A stretch of 35,451 nucleotides of DNA from Sulfurospirillaceae bacterium (GCA_028705785.1 JAQWCT010000003.1:1-35451); one strand, 5' to 3'. Counted from the first letter of the stretch, positions 14,620-27,409 are shown. The notes: generated from the sequence alone by a model not told the origin. A program made the numbers and translations.

Positions 14620-14724
14620 GCTAAAAAACCTATTTTATTTTTATTATATCTTAAAAAATTAAGCAATACTCTAGCAAGTTGTTCAAAAAAATATTTTTGT
14701 GATTTTCTACAAAATACTTTATTT

Positions 14725-14732
14725 GCCGATAT
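14725..14732 (+). promoter_or_regulatory. Possible sigma-28 (FliA) -10 element
   Basis: GCCGATAT matches the flagellar sigma-28 -10 consensus (GCCGATAA). It lies 30 bases upstream of the YjfB-like motility gene. The -35 side (TCTA 15 bases upstream) is a poor match to TAAA. Confidence 0.5.
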
Positions 14733-14761
14733 AGTATTAACTCTTATATAAGGAGTAAACA

Positions 14762-14953
14762 ATGGATCCAGTCGGTATGAGTGGGAGTATGACAACTCCT
14801 GAAATATATGCGATGAAACAAGCGACAAAAGTGCAAGAGAGGGCTATCTCACAAATTTTGGAAGGTCTTCAACAGCCTCTTGAGGCTTCGTCTTCAAATC
14901 GTTCTGATTTGACATCTGAGGGAATTGGTCAAAGCCTTGACCTTTTAGCCTGA
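14762..14953 (+). CDS. Putative motility protein, YjfB-like
   Basis: 63 residues resembling the short YjfB-type putative motility family: MDPVGMSGSMTTPEIYAMKQATKVQERAISQILEGLQ, then a Ser/Leu-rich tail ending IGQSLDLLA. Start ATG 14762 after AAGGAG. A possible sigma-28 promoter suggests expression with late flagellar genes. Molecular function is not known. A weak stem (GAGACAATCC / GGATT..GTCTC, about 14970-15002) follows and may be its terminator. Confidence 0.75.
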   Translation: MDPVGMSGSMTTPEIYAMKQATKVQERAISQILEGLQQPLEASSSNRSDLTSEGIGQSLDLLA

Positions 14954-15021
14954 TGTCTTTGCTCACTGTTGAGACAATCCTTCGTTAAGAGGGATTTCGT
15001 CTCACACTTCTTTTAAACTAC

Positions 15022-15792
15022 TTATCTTTTTTTGGGTGTACTTTTCTTCACTATCGGACGATAATCCACAATTGTGGTAGTTCCTTTTCCTGGGTAGCGT
15101 TTCATCTCAAAATGCTCTTTGAGCTTTCCTAGAAGTGAAGTGATTTTGCTTGAGCCATAAGTTCGTGGGTCAAAGTCTGGGTATTGGCGTTTGATGTATT
15201 GACCTGCGGCAGAAACACTTGCCCAGCCCTCATCGTCTTGCGTTTTTTCAAACCCTACATGTAAGATTTTTGCCAGTTCTTTGAGCGAGTCTTCTTTGGA
15301 TTCTTTGGTTGACTTTTCTTCAAATTCTTCTTCCGCAAGGTCGTTGTTAAACTTGAGATTTTCGGTAAAGATAAAGTCATCGCAAGCGTTACGAAATGAA
15401 ATCGGTGTTTTATGCTCGCCAAATCCAAAAACATAAATCTCAGACTCTTTGAGACGAGATGCTAGTTTGGTAAAGTCACTATCGCTAGAAACCAAAGCAA
15501 ATGCATCAAATTTTTGCGTATAAAGCAAGTCCATCGCATCGATGATCATGGAAGCATCCGTAGAGTTTTTTCCCGTAGTATAGGCAAACTGCTGTATGGG
15601 CTGGACGGCAAGCTCATTGAGGCTCTCTTTCCAGTTTTTAAGATAACTACTCGACCAATCTCCATAGGCACGCTTCACGATAATATGACCATGCGTTGAA
15701 AGCTCTGCTAGGATGAGTTCGAGTTTACTCTGTTGTGCATTGTCTGCATCGATGAGAACAACGATTCGTTTTTGTTCGCTAATATCTTTCAT
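15022..15792 (-). CDS. NYN domain protein with OST-HTH/LOTUS domain
   Basis: 256 residues. The N-terminal NYN (PIN-like nuclease) domain, about 8-140, has the acidic residues expected at the metal site: LIDADNAQ, NSTDASMIIDAMDL and VSSDSDFTKLA. An acidic linker follows (about 150-168). The C-terminal OST-HTH/LOTUS domain is about 172-245 (WASVSAAGQYIKRQYPDFDPRTYGSSKITSLLGKL). This pairing is common in bacteria and suggests RNA cleavage or RNA handling. Targets are unknown. Start ATG 15792. Confidence 0.92.
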   Translation of the reverse strand: MKDISEQKRIVVLIDADNAQQSKLELILAELSTHGHIIVKRAYGDWSSSYLKNWKESLNELAVQPIQQFAYTTGKNSTDASMIIDAMDLLYTQKFDAFALVSSDSDFTKLASRLKESEIYVFGFGEHKTPISFRNACDDFIFTENLKFNNDLAEEEFEEKSTKESKEDSLKELAKILHVGFEKTQDDEGWASVSAAGQYIKRQYPDFDPRTYGSSKITSLLGKLKEHFEMKRYPGKGTTTIVDYRPIVKKSTPKKR

Positions 15793-15920
15793 GAAAATTC
15801 CTTCAAAGTCTTGTAAGAATTATAGCCCTTATCTCCCCTAAATGCGTTTGTTGTCATACGATAAACATAATAATTGAGTATAATTTCGACTTTAACTTAT
15901 ATTATCCATAGGAAATTTCG

Positions 15921-16535
15921 ATGCAAACTAATTCTCCAACTACGGTTAAAATAGAAACAGCGGACCCTTCATCTTTGGCTCTTTTTGGGCTTGCAATGGT
16001 CACTTTAGTCGCTTCAACACAAAAGATGGGTGTCACCGAGGGCTTATCGCTTATCATTCCTTGGGCGATTTTTTTGGGTGGTGGCGCACAGCTATTTGGC
16101 TGTATTGGAGATTTTAAACGCAATAATGTTTTTGGAGGAACTGCTTTTGGTGCATTTGCGCTCTTTTGGTGGTCAGTTGCGGCATCATGGATGATGAAGA
16201 TGGGTGTATTTGGTCCAGAGCTAGCAAAAGCTGTCGACACCAAACAGTTAGGATACGCCTTTGTGGGTTACCTTATTTTTTCTCTTTTTATGACGATTGG
16301 CTCGATGAAAAATAACAAAGTTTTGTTTGTTATTTTTGTTTTTATCGACTTACTCTTTATCGGTTTATCGCTTAGCATTCTTACCACTGGCGCTTTAGCG
16401 ACATTTGGGCATGATCTTGGTGCGTACTCAGAGTTGATAATTTCTCTACTTTCGTTCTATCTTTCTGCTGCAACCGTACTTAACCCTCACTTTGGGAGAG
16501 TGGTTTTACCTACGGGTAAGGCTTTGATGCAATAA
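15921..16535 (+). CDS. satP: Acetate uptake transporter (SatP/YaaH family)
   Basis: 204 residues with six membrane helices. Family features include the N-terminal DPSSLALFGLAMVTL motif (equivalent to NPxPLGL), GGxAQLFGCIGDFKRNNVFGGTAFGAFALFWWS, and a C-terminal AATVLN segment. The family carries acetate/succinate with protons across the inner membrane. Start ATG 15921 with AGGAAA upstream; TATAAT at 15879-15884 is a good -10 box. The 3' end overlaps mutY on the other strand by 26 bases. Confidence 0.9.
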   Translation: MQTNSPTTVKIETADPSSLALFGLAMVTLVASTQKMGVTEGLSLIIPWAIFLGGGAQLFGCIGDFKRNNVFGGTAFGAFALFWWSVAASWMMKMGVFGPELAKAVDTKQLGYAFVGYLIFSLFMTIGSMKNNKVLFVIFVFIDLLFIGLSLSILTTGALATFGHDLGAYSELIISLLSFYLSAATVLNPHFGRVVLPTGKALMQ

Positions 16536-17460
16536 GCAACTTCAATATTTTTTTATCTACTGTGGAGATAGCAAGTTTGTCTATCTCCTCCACGCTAAAC
16601 CAACCATCAACCTCTTTTATAGGCTCACACAACAGCACTTCAAGTTCAAGTTTAAAATGGGTATATACCTGCTCAACTCTGCCTAATTTCTTATAACCAT
16701 TTGGTCTACCCAGTGTTTGAACAAACCCCCACAAACCATGAAGCAAACGCTCTTTTCGCTGAATTAAACCTAATTTGTTATCTTTATACATAACCAAAGC
16801 GATTTTTTGTCGTACTGGAATGGCATTTTTCTTTTGAGGCAAAGGATAATTATGTGGATCGATTTTTCCGATACACTTTACATGTAAAGGACATTCACCA
16901 CACAAAGGATTTCGAGAAGTACAAATCAAAGAGCCCAAATCCATCAAAGCTTGATTGTGTTCGTAAGGATGTTTTTGGTTTAAAAATTCCCACGCTCTTT
17001 CCCAAAGAACTTTTTCATCCTTAGTTGACAAGCCAAAAAAACGACATAAAACGCGTTTGACATTAGCATCTAAAATGGGCAATACCTGCCCATACGCAAA
17101 CACACCAATAGCATGTGCCGTACTTTTGCCAATGCCTTTTAAAGCTTCAAGTTCTACGATATTTTGAGGCAAAATACCTTTACATGTAAGGGCTGTATAA
17201 TGAAGATTTTTGGCTCTTGTGTAGTAACCTAGTCCTTCCCACCTTTTAAGCACATCATCTAGTGGTGCATCTGCAACGGATTTGAGTGTGGGGAAAGTTT
17301 CCAAAAAAGGAAAATAGAACCGCTCTAAAACTGTTTTAACTTGCGTTTGTTGAAGCATAATTTCACTGAGATAAATGTGGTAAGCATCTTTAGTATTTCG
17401 CCAAGGAAGCTCATGCCTCCCAAAAATCGCATACCACTCAAAAAGTTTATCTTGAATCAT
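16510..17460 (-). CDS. mutY: A/G-specific adenine glycosylase MutY
   Basis: 316 residues. LPWRNTKDAYHIYLSEIMLQQTQV (adenine recognition region), helix-hairpin-helix LKGIGKSTAHAIG with the catalytic aspartate in LDANVKRV, then the [4Fe-4S] cluster C-x6-C-x2-C-x5-C (CTSRNPLCGECPLHVKC), and a Nudix-like C-terminal domain (about 215-316). It removes adenine opposite 8-oxoguanine. ATG 17460 overlaps the ung stop as ATGA, which decides this start over the upstream GTG codons. It is translationally coupled to ung: two base-excision repair glycosylases in one operon. Two TTACATGTAA palindromes lie within it. Confidence 0.96.
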   Translation of the reverse strand: MIQDKLFEWYAIFGRHELPWRNTKDAYHIYLSEIMLQQTQVKTVLERFYFPFLETFPTLKSVADAPLDDVLKRWEGLGYYTRAKNLHYTALTCKGILPQNIVELEALKGIGKSTAHAIGVFAYGQVLPILDANVKRVLCRFFGLSTKDEKVLWERAWEFLNQKHPYEHNQALMDLGSLICTSRNPLCGECPLHVKCIGKIDPHNYPLPQKKNAIPVRQKIALVMYKDNKLGLIQRKERLLHGLWGFVQTLGRPNGYKKLGRVEQVYTHFKLELEVLLCEPIKEVDGWFSVEEIDKLAISTVDKKILKLLIASKPYP

Positions 17461-18128
17461 AAACACCACGAAATGGGCTTTATACCTTTACATGTAAGGA
17501 ATTCATTACTCTTGGAAAAAGGCTTTGAGCCAAAAAATCCACGATAACTTGAGAGCGGTGAGGGATGAGGCGCTTTTAAAATCAAATGCTTTTTACCATC
17601 TATTAAACTCGCTTTGGCGCCAGCTGGTGCACCCCAAAGGATAAACACCAAATGCTCTTTGTGCGCACTCAAAAGCTTTATCACTGCATCAGTGAAGTTT
17701 TCCCAGCCTTGATTGCGATGTGAATTGGCTTCACTTGCACGGACGGTTAAAACTGTGTTGAGTAGAAAAACACCTTGGTGTGCCCATGCGCTCAAGTTGC
17801 CACTTTTGGGAACTTCGCAACCCATATCATCTCTTAACTCTTTGAATATATTTTGTAAAGAAGGTGGATGAGGAACACCATCTTGTACCGAAAATGAAAG
17901 TCCATGCGCTTGATTTTCGCCATGATAGGGGTCTTGTCCAAGAATCACTACTTTGACATTATCAAAAGGAGTATTGTCAAATGCTGCAAAGATATTTGTG
18001 CTTTTAGGATAAATCTTTTGACTTTTTTTTTCTTCAACTAAAAATGCTTTTAAGGCTTCAAAATAGGGTTTTTGAAACTCATCAAAAAGGATCTTTTTCC
18101 AACTCTCTTCTATTTTTGGATCAATCAT
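17457..18128 (-). CDS. ung: Uracil-DNA glycosylase
   Basis: 223 residues, family-typical length. VVILGQDPYHGENQAHGLSFSV carries the water-activating aspartate; HPSPLSSYRGFFG is the DNA-intercalation loop motif with its histidine. Start ATG 18128 with AAGAAGAG upstream; a longer frame to 18233 is open only because it runs backwards through the SRP RNA gene. It removes uracil from DNA. Upstream of and coupled to mutY. A TTACATGTAA palindrome lies near its 3' end, coding for part of LTCKGI, a residue string that also occurs in part in MutY. Confidence 0.96.
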   Translation of the reverse strand: MIDPKIEESWKKILFDEFQKPYFEALKAFLVEEKKSQKIYPKSTNIFAAFDNTPFDNVKVVILGQDPYHGENQAHGLSFSVQDGVPHPPSLQNIFKELRDDMGCEVPKSGNLSAWAHQGVFLLNTVLTVRASEANSHRNQGWENFTDAVIKLLSAHKEHLVFILWGAPAGAKASLIDGKKHLILKAPHPSPLSSYRGFFGSKPFSKSNEFLTCKGIKPISWCL

Positions 18129-18167
18129 ATTCTCTTCTTTAAGAAATTTTGGGTAAAATACGCTTCG

Positions 18168-18276
18168 CCTTCTTCTAGACCTGTGCAATGTCTTTTTAGA
18201 GCAAAGCTTCAGGGTGGGAACACAGCAGAGCACTTTTTTAAGGTGTGTGCCGCAGTCATCTGGAAGAGGGTTTTTT
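18168..18276 (+). ncRNA. ffs: Signal recognition particle RNA (4.5S), with terminator
   Basis: The conserved helix-8 tip CAGGGTGGGAACACAGCAG (18210-18228) has a GGAA tetraloop closed by TG/CA and the symmetric AGG / AGCAG loop recognised by Ffh. The outer stem CCTTCTTCTAGA (18168-18179) pairs with TCTGGAAGAGG (18259-18269); the next helix pairs CTGTGC with GCCGCAG. Six T at 18271-18276 form the terminator. A -10 box TAAAAT is at 18154-18159, placing the start near 18166. It is divergent from ung and convergent with the HD gene. Confidence 0.88.
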
Positions 18277-18284
18277 ACCTATCT

Positions 18285-19496
18285 TTACACTCCTAGATAC
18301 AACTCAATTTCTAAAGCCAATTTATAAAAATCAACTTTTTCCATTCTTCCTTTTTCTTGCAAAGCCTCTTTGATATGCTCTCGTCCTTGTATCAACTCTT
18401 TGGACTTCACACCATGCGAGATGGAAAGTGTTGCTTCGATAAAGGCTGAAATGCGGTCACAATTTTTAAGTGCAAGCCCATCAATGGCGTTGTATTTATC
18501 TTCATTGTAAGCTTCCAAATTATCCACGATTACGATGCCATTTTCATTGATTTTATTAAGAAATTCATCTTTTTGATTGTCGCCATAAAGCCCTAAGAGA
18601 TACTTAAAAGGCTTGATGATATTTTCAGGCAAATAGACCAAAATTTCTTCTTCAATCATCTTGATTTCAAATTCACTAATAATTTCATCAAGTCCACTGA
18701 CGGAGTACTTAACAGGTGAAATGATGTCACGGGTGAGTGCTTCGGGAAAATCATGGAAGAGGGCACAAAAAAAGTTATTTTCCATTCTTTTGTCACATGC
18801 TTTAATAGAAAGCGAGTAAAAATAACCCAAAATAGCCACAATCAGCATATGCCCCAATACTGAAGTTTCAGGAATTCTAGGCGTTTGTGCCCAACGCTTT
18901 TGAAAACGAAGTCGTCCACTGAGGTCGATAATTTTGGAGATTTTTTTATTCATCGCCATTTTACGAACGCCAATGAGCTCATAATAATCTTCGATTTCTT
19001 CATCAACGGCTTCTTTGACTCTGTCGATATTATTGAGAAATTGACTGGTTTGATAAACGATAGAAAACTCCCATTTAGTCGCCATATACGAAGCGGCTTT
19101 AAGGATAAATCGCTCTTTTTTATACATAGTAGGGTCTTTAAGATAAGTCTCAAATCGCTTATAAAATGCTCCCTCTTCAATGTCACTCAAAGAGTCATAT
19201 AATTGCTCTAGTACCCATGCATTAATCTCTTTTTCTTTCTTTTGAAGTGCTCGTCTAAACACATCAGGGCGAATGTCAGTCACCACCACACGGCGCAAAA
19301 ATTCAAAAATGCCTGCTTCTATCATGGAAACCATATTGATACTCTCTTTGGGTTCCATCTTCGCTAAAAAATAAGCGATGATAAACTTGTGTGCTTGTTT
19401 ATCAAGTTCCACTAATTCAACCATCCTTGGATAGTCATTCCACCTCTGTATGGAAGCTGCACCGAAAAATTGTTCGATAAGTTTAGGACTTAACAT
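18285..19496 (-). CDS. HD domain protein (YfbR-like)
   Basis: 403 residues. The C-terminal half has a YfbR-type HD hydrolase pattern: RFQKRWAQTPRIPETSVLGHMLIVAIL, then FFCALFHDFPEALTRDIISPVK, then a later aspartate (IVIVDNLEAYNED). The N-terminal half begins RWNDYPRMVELVELDKQAHKFIIAYFLA, which resembles the start of the same fold without the HD pair, so the protein may be an internal duplication with one degenerate half. The family contains 5'-deoxynucleotidases and related phosphohydrolases; the substrate is not known. It overlaps the queF stop by seven bases and is last in the gyrB-EAL-queF-HD gene string. Confidence 0.88.
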   Translation of the reverse strand: MLSPKLIEQFFGAASIQRWNDYPRMVELVELDKQAHKFIIAYFLAKMEPKESINMVSMIEAGIFEFLRRVVVTDIRPDVFRRALQKKEKEINAWVLEQLYDSLSDIEEGAFYKRFETYLKDPTMYKKERFILKAASYMATKWEFSIVYQTSQFLNNIDRVKEAVDEEIEDYYELIGVRKMAMNKKISKIIDLSGRLRFQKRWAQTPRIPETSVLGHMLIVAILGYFYSLSIKACDKRMENNFFCALFHDFPEALTRDIISPVKYSVSGLDEIISEFEIKMIEEEILVYLPENIIKPFKYLLGLYGDNQKDEFLNKINENGIVIVDNLEAYNEDKYNAIDGLALKNCDRISAFIEATLSISHGVKSKELIQGREHIKEALQEKGRMEKVDFYKLALEIELYLGV

Positions 19497-19885
19497 CCTA
19501 TCTCTTTATTGACAATGTTAGAATCTATCTCGATAACGGTATGAACATTGCCTCTAGGATTAAAATCCGCCACTACTTTGAGCCATTTTGGGTTGATTTT
19601 GGAAACAAGCATATCGTAGATTTCATTGGCACTGTTTTCGTGGCTGATATGCCGTGTCATAAAGCTATTGATGTAGAGTTTAATGGCTTTAAGCTCGACT
19701 ACAAATTCGTTAGGAATGTAGTCAATATAAATCGTCGCAAAATCAGGATAACCGCTTCTAGGACAAAGGCAACAAAATTCAGGTAGCGTCATCTTAATCG
19801 TATAGTTTTTTTTGTTATTGTTAGGCCAAATTTCCAAATCTTTTTCGATATCAAATTCTTTGATAATTGCTTCACCATATTTCAT
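19490..19885 (-). CDS. queF: NADPH-dependent 7-cyano-7-deazaguanine reductase
   Basis: 131 residues, the short QueF type. EFCCLCPRSGYPDFATI holds the catalytic cysteine (about Cys41) and aspartate (about Asp48). VVELKAIKLYINSF and RHISHEN follow with the substrate-binding glutamates and histidine. It reduces preQ0 to preQ1 in queuosine biosynthesis. Start ATG 19885 overlaps the end of the EAL gene by 14 bases, and its own end overlaps the HD gene, so it is embedded in a tight operon. Confidence 0.96.
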   Translation of the reverse strand: MKYGEAIIKEFDIEKDLEIWPNNNKKNYTIKMTLPEFCCLCPRSGYPDFATIYIDYIPNEFVVELKAIKLYINSFMTRHISHENSANEIYDMLVSKINPKWLKVVADFNPRGNVHTVIEIDSNIVNKEIGC

Positions 19886-21283
19886 TTATTTCTCCTATTG
19901 TTTTTGGTTTTGAGATGTAAAATCCTTGAATATAATCAGGATTAAACGCTTTCATTTTGCTAAAAAGTGCCTCTTTATCGGCAAATTTTAGCATGGTTTT
20001 GATTTTTAAATTGCGTGCAAATTGCATGTACATTTCTAATATTTGAGCATATTTTGGGTCTTCTATCTTTTTGGTAAATTCCATATCAAATTTGAGTATA
20101 TCGATAGGTAAATATTTGATGTATTCAAAACCGCAGTTATTGCCACCAAAATTATTGAGCGCTATTTTAAATCCACTTTTTTGATAATCGCCAATGATTT
20201 CGCGAAAACGAGACATATCTTCATAACTATTTTTTTCGCTAATTTCTAAAATAAACCGACTAGGGTCTATTTTTTTATCATGAAAAAGCGTTGTGAGATA
20301 GAGTTTAAAGCTATTATTTCTCAGCGATACGGGTGAAATATCTACACTAAAGAGGATATTTTTATCCATTAGTGGTGAAATTTCATCCAATAGCAGTGAA
20401 AATATTTTTTCATCAAATACTTTTTCATAACCCGTATAATTAACAATCCGCTCAATCTGAGATTTCGATAAAAATCCATGCTCTTTAGTTGAAATTCTCG
20501 TCAAAACTTCTACGATTTTAATCTCACCACTTTGTATTTCCATTGAGGGTTGATATTTAAAAAATATTTTGTCATTTTTAAGTGCTTCGTCTACAATTTG
20601 TTCAAAAATATCTGGTTTAATATTGGGAAAAACAAAATCACTTTTTTTACTCTCCTCAAGAAGTATATAAAGTTTTTCAATGATATTTTTAACATTGGTA
20701 TCATAATCTGCCTCAATTAAAGAAAAATCCATTTTTACTTCTATATCATTAATACCAATATTTTTAAGTTCTTTAGAAAATATAGTCAATAAATGCGTCA
20801 ATTCTTTTGGATAACACTTAATCGGAAAAATAAAATTCCCACTCCAACACCTACCAATGGGTGTATTATAAAAATAGTATTTTTTTAAAAAATCATTCAA
20901 TCTTTGTATAAATAATTTTAACAATAAGTCACTATTGCTTGCGCCATATCTCTCATTGATATCATCTATATTGTCTACATGTAAAAGTACAATCGTATAA
21001 TTTTCTTTTGCTCCAAGTTCTTCAATAATAGAAATAATTTTCTTAAATGTAAACGCTTTAGTCGTAGAATCAATAAGTGTTGTTCTAAAACCATGATAAA
21101 TAAGATAAAAAATATAATAAACATAGATAGGAATTAAGATAATGAGAAGAAAAAAGTTTTCAATACTTTGATTGAAAATTTTGAAAAGGGAAAAAAATAT
21201 AAAAATCAGAAGAAAGAAAGGAAAAACGATTTTAAGTGCCGTGATAAATCGGTTTTCCCTCTCTTTAACTTCGGAATAGAGCA

Positions 21284-21284
<1 letters not shown>
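19872..21284 (-). CDS. Degenerate GGDEF-EAL membrane protein
   Basis: 470 residues. Two N-terminal membrane helices (about 16-33 and 41-64); a degenerate GGDEF domain (about 80-205) in which the signature is CWSGNF-like; and an EAL domain (about 222-470). EAL reads EVL, but the DDFG motif is replaced by NNFGGNN and the later EGVE-type glutamate by KFADKE. Several metal-binding acidic residues are therefore lost. It is probably not an active phosphodiesterase; it may bind c-di-GMP or a protein. Its ATG overlaps the gyrB stop (TAATG), so it is translated with gyrB. Confidence 0.85.
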
Positions 21285-24686
<3,402 letters not shown>

Positions 24687-24841
24687 TGGAGTCTCCTTTT
24701 ATTATATTTAATTAAAATAGTTGAAGTAGTAGTTTAGGGTGAACTTGTGAAAACATAAACATTATACCTCAAATTAGGGCTGATTGGAGGTGAAAGAAAG
24801 AGAATCAAACTTTCACATCTCATCACTTATTTTTTAAAACT

Positions 24842-26167
24842 TTACATTTGTTTGGTCAATATCTTATTTTTTAGGTCTTCTACTCTTAATTTAAATGATT
24901 CATTAGTGATAATAAGTTCGTTAATTTTTTTAATGTTGTGTGATACAGCGGTATGGTCTTTCATACCAAAATAAGTGGCTAAAGATGGCATAGAATTAGG
25001 CGTGAGTGTTCGCGCTAAATAGATGCCAATACGCCTTGCTTCTACAATGTTTTTACTGCGCTTGGTTGATTTTATTTCACTAGGCTTAATATTAAGGTCT
25101 TTTGAAATCGTGAGTATAATATCTTCTAATGTGATATTTTCTCTTCTTTCTTTAATTTGTTCACGCATAACATTTTTAGCAAATTCAAGGGTTATCTCTT
25201 GGCGCATTAAAGATGCGTAAGCATTGAGATTGATGATAGCACTTTCAATTTCACGGATATTATCACCCATATTAGAAGCGATGTAATTGACAATATCGCT
25301 ATTGAGGTTAATTCCATCAAGTTCGCATTTTTTATTGATAATAGCAATCTTAGTTTCAAGTTCAGGCAATCCAATATCAGCAATTAAACCCCATTCAAAT
25401 CTACTTTTAAGGCGATCTTCTAGTCCATTAATCATTTTTGGTGGTTTATCTGAGGTGAGGACGATTTGTTTACCAGCAGAGTGAAGTTCATTAAAAGTAT
25501 GAAAAAATTCTTCTTGAGTCTGAATTTTATTAGATAAAAATTGCGTATCATCAATAAGTAAAACATCACAATTTCGGTATTTATCCCTAAATCTATCCAT
25601 AGATTGGTTGCGAAGGTTGTAAGTAAAATCATTCATAAATTGTTCAATGGTTGCATAAATAACACTTTTGCCTTTGGCTTGAACATAATTACCAATGGCA
25701 TGAATAAGGTGTGTTTTTCCAAGCCCTGTAGGTCCATAAATAAAAACAGGATTATACATGATGCCAGGTTTTTCTGCGATAGATTTTGCAGCAGTATATG
25801 CGTATTGATTTGAACTGCCCACTACAAAACTTCCAAAAGTATAAGAAGGATTTAAAATAGTGCTTTTGGTATTTTTATTAACATCAACCATTTCAATAGG
25901 AGTAGGTTTACTTTTAGTGATTTTCAGATGTTCTTTGAGAACAATTTTGATTTCTGGTTTTTTTCCTGTTTTGAGTTCAAAGAGATGACCAAGTTTCTCG
26001 CTGTATTTTGTTTTTACCCAGTTAGCGATGAGAATATTGGGAGCAATAAAGACCATCTGGTCGGAGTTTGAAGCTTTTTCATGGAATTTAAGTTGTTTAA
26101 TGTAGCGATCATATTCTAGTGAAGAAATTTCTTCTTTTAAAAGTGATAAGATAGTATCTGCTAACAA
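24842..26167 (-). CDS. dnaA: Chromosomal replication initiator DnaA
   Basis: 441 residues. Domain I is N-terminal; the AAA+ domain has Walker A GPTGLGKTHL and Walker B LLIDDTQFL, the LTSDKPPK sensor segment and RLKSRFEWGL; domain IV ends with the DNA-binding signature DHTAVSHNIKKINEL. Start ATG 26167 after AAGGAG. It binds the boxes just upstream (26196-26315) and probably represses its own promoter there. Confidence 0.99.
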   Translation of the reverse strand: MLADTILSLLKEEISSLEYDRYIKQLKFHEKASNSDQMVFIAPNILIANWVKTKYSEKLGHLFELKTGKKPEIKIVLKEHLKITKSKPTPIEMVDVNKNTKSTILNPSYTFGSFVVGSSNQYAYTAAKSIAEKPGIMYNPVFIYGPTGLGKTHLIHAIGNYVQAKGKSVIYATIEQFMNDFTYNLRNQSMDRFRDKYRNCDVLLIDDTQFLSNKIQTQEEFFHTFNELHSAGKQIVLTSDKPPKMINGLEDRLKSRFEWGLIADIGLPELETKIAIINKKCELDGINLNSDIVNYIASNMGDNIREIESAIINLNAYASLMRQEITLEFAKNVMREQIKERRENITLEDIILTISKDLNIKPSEIKSTKRSKNIVEARRIGIYLARTLTPNSMPSLATYFGMKDHTAVSHNIKKINELIITNESFKLRVEDLKNKILTKQM

Positions 26168-26195
26168 AAAAATCTCCTTAAAAAAATCTTCACCC

Positions 26196-26315
26196 TGTGA
26201 ATAACGCTGTGAATAAGTGACTTTTATTTTAGCTAAAAAATTATTAGTTATATGTTAAACTATGATTGATATAATGTGAAAATAGTTATTCACACTGTGA
26301 AAAAGCAGTGAATAA
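26196..26315. other. oriC: Likely oriC: DnaA boxes and AT-rich segment
   Basis: TGTGAATAA at 26196-26204 and 26208-26216 (minus-strand TTATTCACA), TTATTCACA at 26286-26294 on the plus strand, and a near match AGTGAATAA at 26307-26315. Between them is a strongly AT-rich stretch (26219-26280) suited to unwinding. The location between dnaA and ruvC, with the two sets of boxes facing inward, fits a replication origin. In relatives the origin can be split around dnaA, so this may be only one lobe. Confidence 0.75.
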
Positions 26316-26325
26316 AGGGCTTTAG

Positions 26326-26796
26326 GTGATTATTTTAGGAATAGATCCAGGGACAAGAAATTGCGGTTATGCCATTTTAAAAAAAGAGAAAAATAGTCTT
26401 ACTTTGATAGAAGCAGGACTGATAAAAATTAAAGAAAAAGTACTCCAACATCAAATTATGGAGTTGGTTGAGGGTCTTGATATTATCTTTCAAAACCACA
26501 CGATTGATGAAGTTGCCATTGAAGATATTTTTTATGCGTTTAACCCTAAAACTGTTTTAAAGTTAGCACAATTTCGTGGAGCACTGAGTTTAAAAGTTTT
26601 ACAAGTGATTGGAAATTTTAGTGAGTATACGGCACTACAAGTTAAAAAGGCGGTCACGGGTAATGGAAAAGCCGCTAAAGAGCAGGTCTCTTTTATGGTA
26701 AAAATGATTTTGGGCATTAAACAAGAGATTAAACCTCTGGATATTACGGATGCTATCGCTATTGCTATCACGCATTCCCAGAGGGTTAAAGCTTAG
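26326..26796 (+). CDS. ruvC: Holliday junction resolvase RuvC
   Basis: 156 residues. The four acidic catalytic residues are visible: Asp in [12 protein letters not shown], Glu in [12 protein letters not shown], and two Asp in [31 protein letters not shown] is the family core. It cuts four-way DNA junctions. Start is GTG 26326 with AAAGGG upstream. It begins 11 bases after the last DnaA box, so initiator binding may affect its transcription. The stop overlaps convergent thyX by three bases. Confidence 0.96.
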   Translation: MIILGIDPGTRNCGYAILKKEKNSLTLIEAGLIKIKEKVLQHQIMELVEGLDIIFQNHTIDEVAIEDIFYAFNPKTVLKLAQFRGALSLKVLQVIGNFSEYTALQVKKAVTGNGKAAKEQVSFMVKMILGIKQEIKPLDITDAIAIAITHSQRVKA

Positions 26797-27407
26797 TTTT
26801 TTTCTTTGATAGTAAAGATATATTTATGCTCTTCTGGCAGCACATCGTAGAGTGCATGAGCAAGATTTTGAATTTCCCAAAGGGCAGATTTATCACTTCT
26901 TAGGGTTAAAAAGTTTTGAAGACTTCGCGCATTGACTGTCCATGTAAGTTCGGTTTTATAACTCTCTGGAAGGCAGTATTTTGCCTTATCATTACTGATT
27001 CCCGTAAGTAAGACCAAGCGAAGATTTTCTAGGGCACGGATACTCATCTCATCAACCATATCAACACCGGTTAAAACAAGATACTTAGAAGCTCTTTCCA
27101 AATCCTTACATGTAAAGGTTTCTTCGCTCTTTAATTCTTTGAGTGTATAGCGGGATGATTTAACCGATAAAGATGCCATGCGGTGTCTTGAAAACTCTTG
27201 AAGAAGGGCTCTACTGATACCTTGAATATAAAAGTTATAAACCAAATGTTCTAGTGTTGAAGCATGTTTAAATTTGTTTCCAACGCGGTCAATAAGCTCT
27301 TTATCTTTTTCTCCACCCTCATCACTTTTGTCAAAACTTTGCCAACAAGTTCGAATGGCGTTAGCGCAATAGATAAGTGGTGTATAGTGTTGTAGTGTTA
27401 TGTTCAT
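26793..27407 (-). CDS. thyX: Flavin-dependent thymidylate synthase
   Basis: 204 residues. The ThyX signature [15 protein letters not shown] is present, together with [29 protein letters not shown] and the C-terminal [25 protein letters not shown]. It makes dTMP from dUMP using FAD/NADPH. Start ATG 27407. A perfect 11-bp hairpin ends two bases before this ATG and contains the only likely ribosome binding site (GGGA). One TTACATGTAA palindrome lies inside the gene. Confidence 0.96.
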   Translation of the reverse strand: MNITLQHYTPLIYCANAIRTCWQSFDKSDEGGEKDKELIDRVGNKFKHASTLEHLVYNFYIQGISRALLQEFSRHRMASLSVKSSRYTLKELKSEETFTCKDLERASKYLVLTGVDMVDEMSIRALENLRLVLLTGISNDKAKYCLPESYKTELTWTVNARSLQNFLTLRSDKSALWEIQNLAHALYDVLPEEHKYIFTIKEKN

Positions 27408-27409
27408 GT

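Noticed and set aside
14970-15002. Terminator after the YjfB-like gene as a separate feature
   Set aside because: The stem has an unpaired bulge and no T tail; mentioned only in the gene entry.
17461-17469. GTG starts for mutY
   Set aside because: The ATGA overlap with ung gives a natural coupled start at 17460.
18129-18233. N-terminal extension of ung
   Set aside because: The extension is an Arg-rich read-through of the SRP RNA gene in reverse. Family members begin near MIDPKIEESW.
24786-24820. Stem between dnaN and dnaA as terminator or DnaA-box cluster
   Set aside because: About 10 bp with a mismatch and a 13-nt loop, no T run, and no TTATNCACA match.
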